NCBI GenBank assembly: GCA_964631835.1
Contig: CAZWAD010000002.1
Span: forward strand, 214,590-278,589
Direction of reading: 5' to 3'
DNA from: Bog-950 sp964631835
GTDB lineage: Bacteria; Bacteroidota; Bacteroidia; Chitinophagales; LD1
Length of the DNA stretch: 64,000 nt
Below the pieces are notes generated by a model. It made no database searches. It saw only the letters and a program-made list of their open reading frames with translations, and was not told the DNA's origin. Position numbers and translations under genes: made by a program. This document shows, piece after piece, positions 8,908-17,730 of the stretch (its first letter is position 1; every line of letters starts with the position of its first letter).

Positions 8908-10953
8908 ATGAAATCAAAAATATTCTCAACCGCACTGCTCATCACAATGATGATGATCGGATTGCTTAAAACAAACGCATCGAGCCATCGCGAGGCACCG
9001 CTGATTGCCAATGACCCGCTCACGGATAACACGGACTTATATGTTTTCCGCAGCCCCGATGACCCAAGCAAGATTACCATCATTGCCACTTACATTCCTA
9101 TGCAATTGCCGCAAGGGGGACCTAATTATTTTTCGTTTGGCGAAAACATCCGCTATGAAATTCATGTGGAGAATAACGGCACTGCCGGTGATGATATTAC
9201 CTATCGCTTTACATTCAATAAAACAAACCAGGACCCGACTACTTTCTTCAACATTCGTTTGGGTCAGCAGAATTTGAAAACAACTTACACCTGCGAGAAG
9301 AGTGTAAATGGTGGTCCATTCACAGCCATCGTTACCAATGGAATTGTGCCTCCGCCAAATATTGGTCCACGCTCTATTGAAAGTGCAGTGGGTTTAAATA
9401 CTACCTATGGTGCTTTGTTCAACAGCGCTATTACTAATGCTACCTCTGGCGAGAAAGTTTTTTGCGGAAGCAGCGATGACCCCTTCTTTGTTGACCTCGC
9501 AGGAATTTTCGATTTGGGTGATGCACCGCGTCAGGGCGGCACACCAAAAGATGGCTTGAAATGTATGAATGTTTCTACCATCGCCATTCAGGTAGATATT
9601 TCCTCACTGCAAAAAAATGGTCAGGGTGTTAACATGGCTGCAAACATTTTGGATAGCGATTATGTCATTGGCGTGTGGGCTTCTGCCAGCCGCCAGAGAA
9701 TAAGAACGCTGAACGGAAACGGAACAGAATCTTACAACGGTAACTGGGTTCAGGTTTCGCGTTTGGGAATGCCGCTGACCAACGAAGCGGTGATTCCTAT
9801 TGGCGATAAAGACAAATGGAATTCGCTTACACCTTATACCGAAGACCCTGCAATGGATGCTTATTTCTGCAATCCTGAGTTGGGTTTGTACATGGACAAT
9901 TCATTGTTTGGCGGTGCAGTACCTGCTTTGGCTGGTTTAAGAATTCAACGCAACTCTTTACAATCATTTGATTTTGGAAATACGCATGATGGTTTGTTTC
10001 CTATTCGTGCAAGCAATGGTGGAGCGGGAACTGCATTAGATACCATGCTGTTCGGAAATTATCTGCTACGCCAGGGTCAGCCGCGCTCGGTAGATTTGCT
10101 GCCGATATTTTATACCGGTGTTCCGAATTTAGCGCCCTATCAATTAGCAACGGGTAAAGGCGGCAATCCGCTGGCAGTTGGCAAACCTTTCATCAATAAT
10201 TTCCTGCCAACTTTTGGTGATATGCTTCGCCTGAACATGGCAGTGCCGCCAACTCCGCGCAACGACCCTAAGTTCTCTTCGCTCGGAATTATTTATACCG
10301 CAGTGCTTGGCTTAACCGATACAGCTTACAATCAGAATGCGAGTTTGCAAACCATTCCGAACATGGATGGTTTTCCGAACGGGCGCAGGTTAGAAGATGA
10401 TGTAACGCGCATTGAGTTAATGGCAGTGAGTGGTGCTGCATTGGCAGCTATTGGTTTGTGGTATGATGATTATACTGCCGGAGGTCCAAATCCCGTAACA
10501 CCGAATTTGCTTTCCGTGCTTACTTACACCACAGGTGTAGAAGCAAACGACACTACGTTCAGAACTTCGTTCCCTTATGTGCAAACACCATTCAGTGGAA
10601 CGAGTGCCTGCTGCGGGTTAGAAGTAGCTTATACACAACCGACTATTCTTAATCCAACTATCACGGTAGGAATTTTAGGGCTAAGCGCGCCTCAAATTTT
10701 TATGAGCGCATATCCAAACCCTTTCAATGGTAACAACACTATTACCTATCATGTTGAAAGTTCATCAAGAGTTTCCATTCTTCTTTTTGATTTAAACGGA
10801 AGATTAGTGAAGACACTTGTCAACGAAGTAAAACCTTCCGGTGACTATACGCTTACATGGAATACAAATGATTTAAACAACGGAATATATTTCGCGAAAG
10901 CGCTGCAAGGCGATAAAGTTCAGCAAACGCTGAAACTTATCCGGCAGAATTGA
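8908..10953 (+). CDS. DUF4331 family protein with T9SS type A sorting domain
   Basis: This is a 681-residue tandem paralogue of the preceding gene and matches it along its whole DUF4331 region (SHREAPLIANDPLTDNTDLY, FGENIRYEIHVEN, PNMDGFPNGRRLEDDV). It adds about 90 C-terminal residues carrying a sorting domain (MSAYPNPFNGNNTITYHVES..., LFDLNGRLVKTL..., NNGIYFAKALQGDKVQQTLK). The signal peptide is MKSKIFSTALLITMMMIGLLKTNA in outline. It should be exported through T9SS, while its sister should stay periplasmic or leave by another route. The pair therefore looks like a duplication with split localisation. A good terminator follows at ~10982. Confidence 0.93.
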   Translation: MKSKIFSTALLITMMMIGLLKTNASSHREAPLIANDPLTDNTDLYVFRSPDDPSKITIIATYIPMQLPQGGPNYFSFGENIRYEIHVENNGTAGDDITYRFTFNKTNQDPTTFFNIRLGQQNLKTTYTCEKSVNGGPFTAIVTNGIVPPPNIGPRSIESAVGLNTTYGALFNSAITNATSGEKVFCGSSDDPFFVDLAGIFDLGDAPRQGGTPKDGLKCMNVSTIAIQVDISSLQKNGQGVNMAANILDSDYVIGVWASASRQRIRTLNGNGTESYNGNWVQVSRLGMPLTNEAVIPIGDKDKWNSLTPYTEDPAMDAYFCNPELGLYMDNSLFGGAVPALAGLRIQRNSLQSFDFGNTHDGLFPIRASNGGAGTALDTMLFGNYLLRQGQPRSVDLLPIFYTGVPNLAPYQLATGKGGNPLAVGKPFINNFLPTFGDMLRLNMAVPPTPRNDPKFSSLGIIYTAVLGLTDTAYNQNASLQTIPNMDGFPNGRRLEDDVTRIELMAVSGAALAAIGLWYDDYTAGGPNPVTPNLLSVLTYTTGVEANDTTFRTSFPYVQTPFSGTSACCGLEVAYTQPTILNPTITVGILGLSAPQIFMSAYPNPFNGNNTITYHVESSSRVSILLFDLNGRLVKTLVNEVKPSGDYTLTWNTNDLNNGIYFAKALQGDKVQQTLKLIRQN

Positions 10954-10981
10954 TCGTTCTTTCTTCAATTGTGGTGGGTTT

Positions 10982-11012
10982 ACTCCGCGCAGTGTTGCAC
11001 GGAGTTTTTTTT
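10982..11012 (+). terminator. Intrinsic terminator after second DUF4331 gene
   Basis: The stem actccg / cggagt (10982-10987 with 11000-11005) is followed by an uninterrupted run of eight T residues. It separates the DUF4331 pair from the TPR/HupE genes. Confidence 0.75.
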
Positions 11013-11058
11013 GTAACTATGATTAGAAGCATAGATCAAAACCGTTACGCTTCTCGAT

Positions 11059-11127
11059 GATTACGCAGATAAATGCAGAGATTACACCGATTTTATCCGC
11101 GAAATCAATTGTATTATCGGTGTAATC
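11059..11127. repeat. Dispersed hairpin repeat, copy 2
   Basis: It has the same architecture as 5761-5831: a leading gattacgcagat unit (11059-11070), then gattacaccga (11080-11090) paired with tcggtgtaatc (11117-11127). The inner loop also matches copy 1 (gaaatca..ttgtatta). The stem differs from copy 1 but remains fully paired, i.e. compensatory changes. Confidence 0.75.
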
Positions 11128-11226
11128 ATCAACGCAGTTGTATTAATTTCTTTAAGCTCTTAATCATGTTTATAAAAAACCAAGAATCGTTTCACTTCGT
11201 AAGTATTTGTATTAAACCTCCACGAC

Positions 11227-12561
11227 ATGAAAAAAGGAATCGTTTACCTGATACTCTTCTTTATCTGCGGCTCAGTTACTGCCTTTGTCATTTTAGTAAA
11301 CCACAAGAAAGAAGAAACCATTTTTCCCATGAAAGAAAGAATCGGGATACTTTCTCAAAGCGATGAATATAAAGCCACTAAGAAAAAAGCGGATGAACTT
11401 TTTGAAGCCATTAAAAAAAACCCTGCAGATATAAAAGCGAAGTTAGAACTGGCTTCGCTCTATATTCAGGAAGCGCGCATCACCGGTGACCATGTTTACT
11501 ATGATGTCGCTGCAATGAAACTCGCAGATGATGTTTTAAAAACTGACTCCAACAATTTTGAGGCGAATATTTTTAAAGGGTCCATTTACCTTTCGCAGCA
11601 TCATTTTGGTGATGGGTTAAAAGTTGCCGGGCGCGTCCGGCAACTTAATCCATACAACGCATTCGTTTACGGAATGCTGGTAGATGCAAATGTTGAACTG
11701 GGAAATTACGAGGAGGCTGTGGTAAATGCAGATAAAATGATTTCCATTCGTCCCGATATCCGTTCGTATTCGCGCGTTTCATACCTGCGCGAAATTTATG
11801 GCGATAACGAAGGGGCAATAGAGGCAATGAAGATGGCGGTGAGTGCTGGTTACCCGGGCGAAGAAGGAACCGAGTGGGCGCGTGTTCATCTCGGACAGCT
11901 GTATGAAAACATTGGCGATTTACAAAACGCACAAATGCAGTACATGATTGCTTTGGAAGAAAGAAAGAATTATGCGTATGCTTATGCGGGCTTGGGAAGA
12001 ATAGCCCGCGCAAATAAAAATTATGGAGAAGCCATTGCGTATTATCTGAAAGCGGATTCACTGGTGAATGATTACTCTTTGAAAGATCAGCTCACTGATT
12101 TGTATTTGCTATCAGGTGAGAAAGAAAAATCTGAATCATGCGCCAAGCAGGTAATTGAAATGCTTGCATCAAAAGAATATAACGGAAAAGAAGAAAATAT
12201 GCACGGACATTATGCCGACCGTGAATTGGCGTATGCTTATTTAAAGACTAATGATTTGGACAAAGCGTTGAATCATTCACTGACCGAATACCACCGCAGA
12301 CCAGATAATATTGATGTGAATGAAGCGCTCGCATGGGTATATTACAAGAAAGAAGATTTCAGGAATGCTGTGAAATACATTTCGGTGGCGCTGAAAACAA
12401 ACTGTAAGAATCCCGTTTTGCTTTGTCGTGCCGGATTGATTTATGCAAAAAGCGGAGATGCTGTAAAAGCCAAACAACTAATTCAGTCTGCTCTTGAAAA
12501 AAATCCTAACATCAGCGAGGAATTAAAAACAGAAGCGGCTAAGATTATTGCTGTTGTTTAA
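11227..12561 (+). CDS. Membrane-anchored tetratricopeptide repeat protein
   Basis: This 444-residue protein starts with an uncleaved-looking hydrophobic helix (residues ~4-24, GIVYLILFFICGSVTAFVIL). After it come helical repeats of TPR type through to the C-terminus, for example NYEEAVVNADKMISIRPDI, NYGEAIAYYLKADSL and DFRNAVKYISVALKTN. Such proteins act as scaffolds for protein-protein contacts, here probably in the periplasm facing the membrane. Its stop is 18 nt before the HupE-like gene, so the two are likely co-transcribed. The neighbourhood with DUF4331 genes suggests a shared process, but no reaction can be named. A CGTAAGT motif 22 nt before the start recalls the upstream repeat of the DUF4331 gene. 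Confidence 0.85.
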   Translation: MKKGIVYLILFFICGSVTAFVILVNHKKEETIFPMKERIGILSQSDEYKATKKKADELFEAIKKNPADIKAKLELASLYIQEARITGDHVYYDVAAMKLADDVLKTDSNNFEANIFKGSIYLSQHHFGDGLKVAGRVRQLNPYNAFVYGMLVDANVELGNYEEAVVNADKMISIRPDIRSYSRVSYLREIYGDNEGAIEAMKMAVSAGYPGEEGTEWARVHLGQLYENIGDLQNAQMQYMIALEERKNYAYAYAGLGRIARANKNYGEAIAYYLKADSLVNDYSLKDQLTDLYLLSGEKEKSESCAKQVIEMLASKEYNGKEENMHGHYADRELAYAYLKTNDLDKALNHSLTEYHRRPDNIDVNEALAWVYYKKEDFRNAVKYISVALKTNCKNPVLLCRAGLIYAKSGDAVKAKQLIQSALEKNPNISEELKTEAAKIIAVV

Positions 12562-12579
12562 AATCTAATTCAACGGATT

Positions 12580-13260
12580 ATGAATAAGCAACAGAAAAAA
12601 ATAACAGCCTTTGTTGCGCTTTGGATTCTACTGCTATCAAGCAATTCAATTTCTGCTCACACCATTAATTACCAATTAGAATCCGCCCCGGTAAATGATG
12701 TGGTTTTATTTTATCTCAAACTGGGCTTCCAACACATTTTACCCGAAGGATTAGACCATATTCTTTTTGTAGTTGGGTTGTGTTTACTAAGCACAAATGT
12801 CAAAACCATCATTTGGCAGGCAACAGCATTTACTGTTGCTCATTCTATTACACTGATTCTTTCGATGAAAAATTTAATTATTGCGCCAAGTGCAGTTGTT
12901 GAACCTATCATTGCTCTTTCTATTGCATTCATTGCACTCGAAAATATTCTAATCAGCGAGTTAAAGCCCTGGAGAATAATCTTAGTCTTTCTTTTCGGCT
13001 TAATTCATGGAATGGGATTTGCGAGTTCGCTGAATGAAATCGGCTTGCCCCGAAATGCGTTTATCACTTCGATTCTTTCATTCAATGTTGGAGTTGAACT
13101 CGGACAAATTACCGTCATTCTGCTTTCATTCGGTCTTATAATCTTCTGGCTCGGAAAAAAAGAATGGTACCGGAAAGCAGTGGTGTATCCGCTTTCTATT
13201 TCAATTGCCCTTGTTGCAGGTTATTGGACGATTGAAAGAGTTTTTTGTGTAGAAATATAA
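12580..13260 (+). CDS. HupE/UreJ-like integral membrane protein
   Basis: This 226-residue, highly hydrophobic protein has an N-terminal signal-like helix and about six further membrane segments. Two family signatures are visible: HILPEGLDHILFVVGLCLL, with histidines and an acidic residue suited to metal binding, and FLFGLIHGMGFASSL, containing His143. HupE and UreJ are linked to nickel or cobalt uptake for hydrogenase and urease in other bacteria, but no such enzymes are in this window. Here it follows the TPR gene by 18 nt and belongs to the DUF4331 neighbourhood, so its substrate may differ. The metal-transport role is family inference only. Confidence 0.85.
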   Translation: MNKQQKKITAFVALWILLLSSNSISAHTINYQLESAPVNDVVLFYLKLGFQHILPEGLDHILFVVGLCLLSTNVKTIIWQATAFTVAHSITLILSMKNLIIAPSAVVEPIIALSIAFIALENILISELKPWRIILVFLFGLIHGMGFASSLNEIGLPRNAFITSILSFNVGVELGQITVILLSFGLIIFWLGKKEWYRKAVVYPLSISIALVAGYWTIERVFCVEI

Positions 13261-13524
13261 TGACCTTGGGTTTTGGTGCAACACACGTCTTGATCTACAA
13301 AAGAATAAATCTAGGGATAATCCGTCCAAAGGCTCGATAATTTGGATTACTAATTCCGATGGGTCAATTTTTATCGAACTTTGAAACACAAATAGTTCAA
13401 CGGTTTCGTTGAGCCATTCCTTGTTTATATTGCTGGTGGGAATCGAACCCACACAGGGTTTTCGATCAACAAGATTTTAATTTCAAATAGGTGGGAAAGC
13501 GATAGATTGTGTGCAAATTGTGTG
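13261..13524. other. Noncoding region with a possible tRNA 3' fragment
   Basis: No convincing gene is seen. On the minus strand, 13437-13457 reads as a complete tRNA T-arm (GTGGG TTCGATT CCCAC), but no matching D-arm or acceptor partner follows. At 13509-13529 there is a short tandem repeat (gtgtgcaaatt gtgtgcaaat). The combination beside an intact tRNA gene resembles the scar of an integrative element, but no integrase is present. A minus-strand frame through the T-arm (13201-13452) looks like a translation artefact. Confidence 0.35.
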
Positions 13525-13567
13525 CAAATAAAAAATGGTTACAAGGCCTATTTGCTTGCAACCATTT
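13525..13567 (-). terminator. Terminator downstream of tRNA-Met
   Basis: On the minus strand, cttgcaaccattt (13555-13567) pairs with aaatggttacaag (13533-13545) with one mismatch, followed by six T residues. It lies 12 nt beyond the tRNA 3' end. Confidence 0.65.
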
Positions 13568-13578
13568 GATTTTCACGG

Positions 13579-13652
13579 TGGTCCCTGCTGGGATCGAACC
13601 AGCGACCCTCTGATTATGAGTCAGATGCTCTAACCGTCTGAGCTAAGAGACC
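13579..13652 (-). tRNA. tRNA-Met (anticodon CAT)
   Basis: This is a 74-nt cloverleaf on the minus strand. The acceptor is GGTCTCT paired with AGGGACC, the D-arm is AGCTCAGACGGTTAGAGC, the anticodon loop is CTCATAA, and the T-arm is CTGGTTCGATCCCAG. The encoded end reads ACC-G after the discriminator region, so the full CCA must be added enzymatically. The CAT anticodon fits elongator methionine; a lysidine-modified isoleucine tRNA has the same anticodon and cannot be fully excluded by eye. Confidence 0.93.
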
Positions 13653-13754
13653 GTGAAATTCTGCCGCTATATTATTGAAAAATTGCGATTTAGAGGCTTT
13701 GGTATTACTGAACCAAATAGTTTACACTACGCGCACCTTGTAGTTGAAAAGAAT

Positions 13755-13786
13755 TTTAGCATCTGTAACGCAACAATTTATTTTTG
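13755..13786 (+). promoter_or_regulatory. Possible promoter of the mltD-like gene
   Basis: The sequence TATTTTTG at 13779-13786 matches the Bacteroidetes -7 consensus TAnnTTTG exactly. The -33 element is only weak (TTTT about 21 nt upstream). It would give a ~85-nt leader before the GTG at 13877. Confidence 0.35.
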
Positions 13787-13876
13787 TTCGCTGTAAAATA
13801 GAAGGGCAGTATCTGCTGTCCTGTAAAATTTTTAAACAGCAGAATACGTTATTATATCATTCAAAACCCATAGCCC

Positions 13877-15442
13877 GTGAAGAATAACATCTTAAGGACT
13901 GTCGTTGTTTTTCTGATAGTTGCAGTTTTCAGTACTCCTGCAAAAGCCAGTTACTACAATGATTCCGCTTTGGTATGCGATGTGGACCCGTTGATTGTCC
14001 AGTTGGACAGCATGTCGTTTTCGCTATTTACGCGCGACAAATTTTTTGTAACCGATGATGAGTTGCTTGCCAGCATCAACATGCCCTACGAACTTATACC
14101 GAAATATACCGATGCCCAGATTAAGGAAAAGATGAAATTGATTCCTACACTTATTACTCTGAATTACAATAAACAAGTACAGGATTTTATAGATTTTTTT
14201 GCTTACAGGCGGAGGGGACTAATGGCCCGCTGCCTCGCTAACTCGCAAATTTATTTCCCGATTTTTGAGGAAGCCCTTGACCGTAAGGGCTTACCCATTG
14301 AGTTAAAGTATCTCCCTATTGTGGAGTCAGCTTTTAATCCTATAGCCGTTTCGCGGGTGGGGGCTACAGGTCTCTGGCAGTTTATGTACGGTACAGGCAC
14401 CCAAATGGGACTCGGCATTAACTCATATATTGACGAAAGGCGCGACCCCGTTAAAGCCACTTATGCCGCAGCCGACTATCTTAAAATGTTATACGATTTA
14501 TATGGCGACTGGCAACTGGCGCTCGCTGCTTATAATTCGGGACCAGGAAATGTAAACAAAGCCATTGCACGGGCTGGAGGGGTAAAGAATTTCTGGGCTA
14601 TCATGAATTACCTGCCCGCAGAAACCCGCAGTTATGTACCTACATTTATTGCGGCAGTTTACGTAATGACTTACTACAAGGACTATAAACTTGTTTCGGC
14701 AGAACCCAGAAGGGAATTATATGCCGTAGATACGGTACTGATTACTTCAAAAGTGAGTTTGAAACACATTTCCAATGTCCTTACCATTCCTGTTGATGAG
14801 TTACAGTTTCTTAATCCTTCGGTAAAAACCGGAGTAGTTCCTTATGTACAAAATGGTTTTCCGCTCAATTTGCCCATCAATTATTTCGCTTTGTTTGAAG
14901 CCAGAAAAAATGACATCATGAACGATACTTCTTTTTTGGCAAGAGAGTATGTTCCTGTTCCATCCCTCACTACCGTTTGGCATAAGGTAAAAAAGAACGA
15001 ATCCATTAGCAGGGTAGCCTCTAGATACGGTGTATCGGTAAATAATATTAAAAAGTGGAATAAGCTGAAAAGCACTACCCTTTACTACGGGCAGAAACTG
15101 AAAATTATTGTCGCCTCTAAAGTTCCTGCTGTTTCGCCCGATTATGCACAGGCTTTTGCCCCCAGGTCTTTTGAAAAACCCAAAACAGACTCTGTTACTG
15201 CCGGTACCGCAGCATCGGTTTCCGTAGGGCAGAAAGATTCGATAGATACCGTTAAGTCAGGAAACGAAATCAGGTTGAATAAAGAGTGCAACTGTGTGTA
15301 TTACGTGGTTCAGCAGGGAGATACCCTTTGGAATATTGCCGAACGCTATAACGGAATCAGCGTTGAAAAACTGAAAGCCGACAACAAATCAGTTGCTGAC
15401 CGCCCCATCCGGGTAGGCGACATCCTCAAAATATTTTTATAA
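13877..15442 (+). CDS. mltD: Membrane-bound lytic murein transglycosylase D-like, two LysM domains
   Basis: This 521-residue protein has a GTG start and a signal peptide (VVVFLIVAVFSTPAKA). The catalytic SLT domain spans residues ~130-260, with the catalytic glutamate at Glu150 (LPIVESAFNP), then GATGLWQFM and LALAAYNSGPGNV. Two LysM peptidoglycan-binding domains follow near residues 372-415 (ESISRVASRYGVSVNNIKKW) and at the extreme C-terminus (GDTLWNIAERYNGISVEKLK). The family cleaves the MurNAc-GlcNAc bond to give 1,6-anhydro products during cell wall turnover. No lipobox cysteine is evident, unlike Escherichia coli MltD, so it is likely soluble in the periplasm. The queuosine transporter gene follows after 24 nt. 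Confidence 0.93.
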   Translation: MKNNILRTVVVFLIVAVFSTPAKASYYNDSALVCDVDPLIVQLDSMSFSLFTRDKFFVTDDELLASINMPYELIPKYTDAQIKEKMKLIPTLITLNYNKQVQDFIDFFAYRRRGLMARCLANSQIYFPIFEEALDRKGLPIELKYLPIVESAFNPIAVSRVGATGLWQFMYGTGTQMGLGINSYIDERRDPVKATYAAADYLKMLYDLYGDWQLALAAYNSGPGNVNKAIARAGGVKNFWAIMNYLPAETRSYVPTFIAAVYVMTYYKDYKLVSAEPRRELYAVDTVLITSKVSLKHISNVLTIPVDELQFLNPSVKTGVVPYVQNGFPLNLPINYFALFEARKNDIMNDTSFLAREYVPVPSLTTVWHKVKKNESISRVASRYGVSVNNIKKWNKLKSTTLYYGQKLKIIVASKVPAVSPDYAQAFAPRSFEKPKTDSVTAGTAASVSVGQKDSIDTVKSGNEIRLNKECNCVYYVVQQGDTLWNIAERYNGISVEKLKADNKSVADRPIRVGDILKIFL

Positions 15443-15466
15443 TCGTGTCGGCTGTGCAGCCCGAAC

Positions 15467-16237
15467 ATGAAATACTTTAAAGACAAAACCAACCGTCTTT
15501 ACATCGGCATGAGTGCATTCTTTATTGCCAATGCCATGGTTGCGGAGTTTATGGGCGTAAAAATTTTTTCGCTTGACGAAACCCTTGGCTTTCAAAAACC
15601 CGTTTTTGACCTCTTCGGTGTTCACTTTGATGGTATCAGCCAAACTTGCGGTGTATTGCTTTGGCCTTTTGTTTTTGTAATGACCGACATCATTAACGAA
15701 TACTTTGGTATAAAAGGGGTGCGCTTTATTTCCTGGATTGCCGCCATCATGATTTCTTATGCTTACCTTATGCTTTACGGAGCTATGGAAACAGTTCCCG
15801 CTTCCTGGTGGGTGAGCAGCTCAAATTACGGGGGGGGGCTTGATTTTAATAAAGCTTACCTCGCGGTTTTTGGGCAGGGCGCAAACATTATTATAGGTTC
15901 TCTTATTGCGTTTATGATCGGGCAGCTGATTGATGTATCTGTGTTTCACTGGGTAAAGAAAAAAACCGGTAACAGATATGTATGGCTGCGCAGTACAGGT
16001 TCTACCTTTGTTTCCCAGTTTATTGATAGTTTCATTGTTCTGCTGATAGCTTTCTATTTTCTGGGCAACTGGGAGCTTAACCAGGTTTTTGCTGTAGGTA
16101 TGGTCAACTACGTATATAAAGTGTTCGCGGCTGTTCTGCTTACCCCCGTTATTTATCTGGTTCATCACATTATTGACAGCTACCTGGGCGATGAACTTGC
16201 CCATTCGCTTAAAAAACAGGCGGTTCATGAAGAATAA
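15467..16237 (+). CDS. yhhQ: Queuosine precursor transporter (VUT/YhhQ family)
   Basis: This 256-residue, six-helix inner-membrane protein carries the family motifs ANAMVAEFMGVKIF, WPFVFVMTDIINEYFG and STGSTFVSQFIDSFIV. By family knowledge it imports preQ0/preQ1 for queuosine modification of tRNAs. An extra loop (residues ~110-130, including a run of eight G bases in the DNA at 15831-15838) is present, as in other Bacteroidota members. It lies 24 nt after the transglycosylase gene, so co-transcription is likely though no functional link is known. The ATG at 15467 fits the first conserved segment. Confidence 0.92.
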   Translation: MKYFKDKTNRLYIGMSAFFIANAMVAEFMGVKIFSLDETLGFQKPVFDLFGVHFDGISQTCGVLLWPFVFVMTDIINEYFGIKGVRFISWIAAIMISYAYLMLYGAMETVPASWWVSSSNYGGGLDFNKAYLAVFGQGANIIIGSLIAFMIGQLIDVSVFHWVKKKTGNRYVWLRSTGSTFVSQFIDSFIVLLIAFYFLGNWELNQVFAVGMVNYVYKVFAAVLLTPVIYLVHHIIDSYLGDELAHSLKKQAVHEE

Positions 16238-16376
16238 ACCGGTTTTGGGGCTCATTCTTCGGTTTTTTACTCTTCCGGCTATCTTCATTTTTCTGTAACC
16301 TTTTGTAAAACCTTATCGTAATAGAGTGGTATCGGGCTTTAAAACAATCCGATAAACAAACCAAAAACTCTCTATT

Positions 16377-17609
16377 ATGAAATACGCAACATTTACACTT
16401 GTATTAGCGCTGTTTGCCACCAACCTTTTTGCTTCTCAAAACAAAGCACAGGTTGTAGTCCGCATTCAGGCACAAAGCGGAAACATTGACGAAGCCGCTC
16501 TTTACTTTGATCAGGGTATAGTTTCAACCTACGCTTCGCAGGAAGATGCCCAGAAGGTTTACAGCGGTGTTGCCGGTGTTCCGGTTATTTATTCCCTTAC
16601 TTCTGACCAGGTTGACTGTTCCATTAACGGCTACGGGCCTGTATCAGCAACTCAGGTGGTAGAACTTGGTTACGATGTGGATGTGGACGGCTATTACGAT
16701 ATTTCCGCTCCCGTTCTTGACAACGTTGACCCTACATCTATTGTTCGTTTGGAAGACCGCTTGCTTGGAACTTATACCGACCTGCGCATGAGCAAATACA
16801 ATGTTTACCTGCAGGACACTGACCCTTCTACCGGTCGTTTCTTTGTTCACGTTTCTACGCCTGTTCAGGTTGCTGTTACAAATGCCGGATGTGCTAATAA
16901 CGATGGTACACTTCAGGTAACTCAGGATAACTCTGTTGCCTGGACCGCCTGCAAGCTTTTCGATGCATTTAACAACGAAGTTGCCGGCTATAACAACATT
17001 ACCGGTCAGTTCAACTTCAATGCACTCGGTGCCGGTGACTACTACATGCTTTATGTTTTCGGAAACTATTCAACTACCAAAACTTTCCGCGTTACCGGTC
17101 ATTACGTGGTAGCTAATATTACCGCATCGGCAGTAAACGTTGAAGTTTACGAGCCTATTACTTTCCATGCTTCAGCCAGCAACTCAAGTATCTATAGCTG
17201 GGACTTTGGCGATGGCACCTTAATTACCGGTGTTGCTAACCCAACTATCAATTACTATGAGCCGGGCGAATATCTGGTAAACCTGATTTGCGCCAACGAT
17301 TTCGGCTGCACAGACAATGCTCAAATGACCATCACTGTTACTTCCGCAACCATTTCGGGGGTCAACGAGCAAACCAAAAACAATGCTAAGGTATTTGCAG
17401 CCGGCAGAAATATAACGGTAAGCTTTAACGATGTAACCCCTGATAATGCCAAAGTTCAGGTTTACAGCTTAATCGGTCAGTCGGTATATTCAAGCGCTAT
17501 CAACAGCCAGCGCGAAACTTTCAGCCTGAACGACCAGCCTGCGGGTTACTACCTGGTTTCGGTTAAAAATGCCGGAGCGGTTACCACCAAAAGAGTATTT
17601 CTTAACTAA
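16377..17609 (+). CDS. Secreted PKD-domain protein with T9SS type A sorting domain
   Basis: This 410-residue protein begins with a signal peptide (MKYATFTLVLALFATNLFA). The central part is beta-rich and unrecognised. A PKD domain follows at residues ~250-325 (IYSWDFGDGTLI, EYLVNLICANDFGC). The C-terminus is a sorting domain (AAGRNITVSFNDVTPDNAKV, VYSLIGQSVYSS, PAGYYLVSVKNAG, TTKRVFLN). It is expected to be exported and anchored at the cell surface, where PKD domains usually mediate adhesion or spacing. It forms a single-gene unit closed by a terminator at 17640. Confidence 0.9.
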   Translation: MKYATFTLVLALFATNLFASQNKAQVVVRIQAQSGNIDEAALYFDQGIVSTYASQEDAQKVYSGVAGVPVIYSLTSDQVDCSINGYGPVSATQVVELGYDVDVDGYYDISAPVLDNVDPTSIVRLEDRLLGTYTDLRMSKYNVYLQDTDPSTGRFFVHVSTPVQVAVTNAGCANNDGTLQVTQDNSVAWTACKLFDAFNNEVAGYNNITGQFNFNALGAGDYYMLYVFGNYSTTKTFRVTGHYVVANITASAVNVEVYEPITFHASASNSSIYSWDFGDGTLITGVANPTINYYEPGEYLVNLICANDFGCTDNAQMTITVTSATISGVNEQTKNNAKVFAAGRNITVSFNDVTPDNAKVQVYSLIGQSVYSSAINSQRETFSLNDQPAGYYLVSVKNAGAVTTKRVFLN

Positions 17610-17639
17610 CTAATCCAATCCTAACAAAGGTACAAATCA

Positions 17640-17667
17640 GCCTGCCCTGGGAAAGGGGGGCTTTTTT
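17640..17667 (+). terminator. Intrinsic terminator after the PKD/T9SS gene
   Basis: A G/C-rich imperfect hairpin (gcctgccct with aggggggc) is followed by six T residues. Confidence 0.6.
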
Positions 17668-17730
17668 GTTTTACAGCCTTCAGCCATACATATTATTCTC
17701 TACCTGCCTCTGTTTTGCTTTATTCGTTTT

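Noticed and set aside
11645..12061. 138-residue minus-strand frame within the TPR gene
   Set aside because: His/Leu/Pro-rich composition and complete overlap with a clear TPR gene.
13201..13452. 83-residue minus-strand frame through the tRNA T-arm fragment
   Set aside because: It starts at GTG inside the T-arm (giving VGSIPTS, a typical tRNA translation artefact), overlaps the end of the HupE-like gene and has no recognised domain.
13431..13480. tmRNA or a full second tRNA
   Set aside because: Only a T-arm can be folded; there is no acceptor, D-arm or tag-reading frame.
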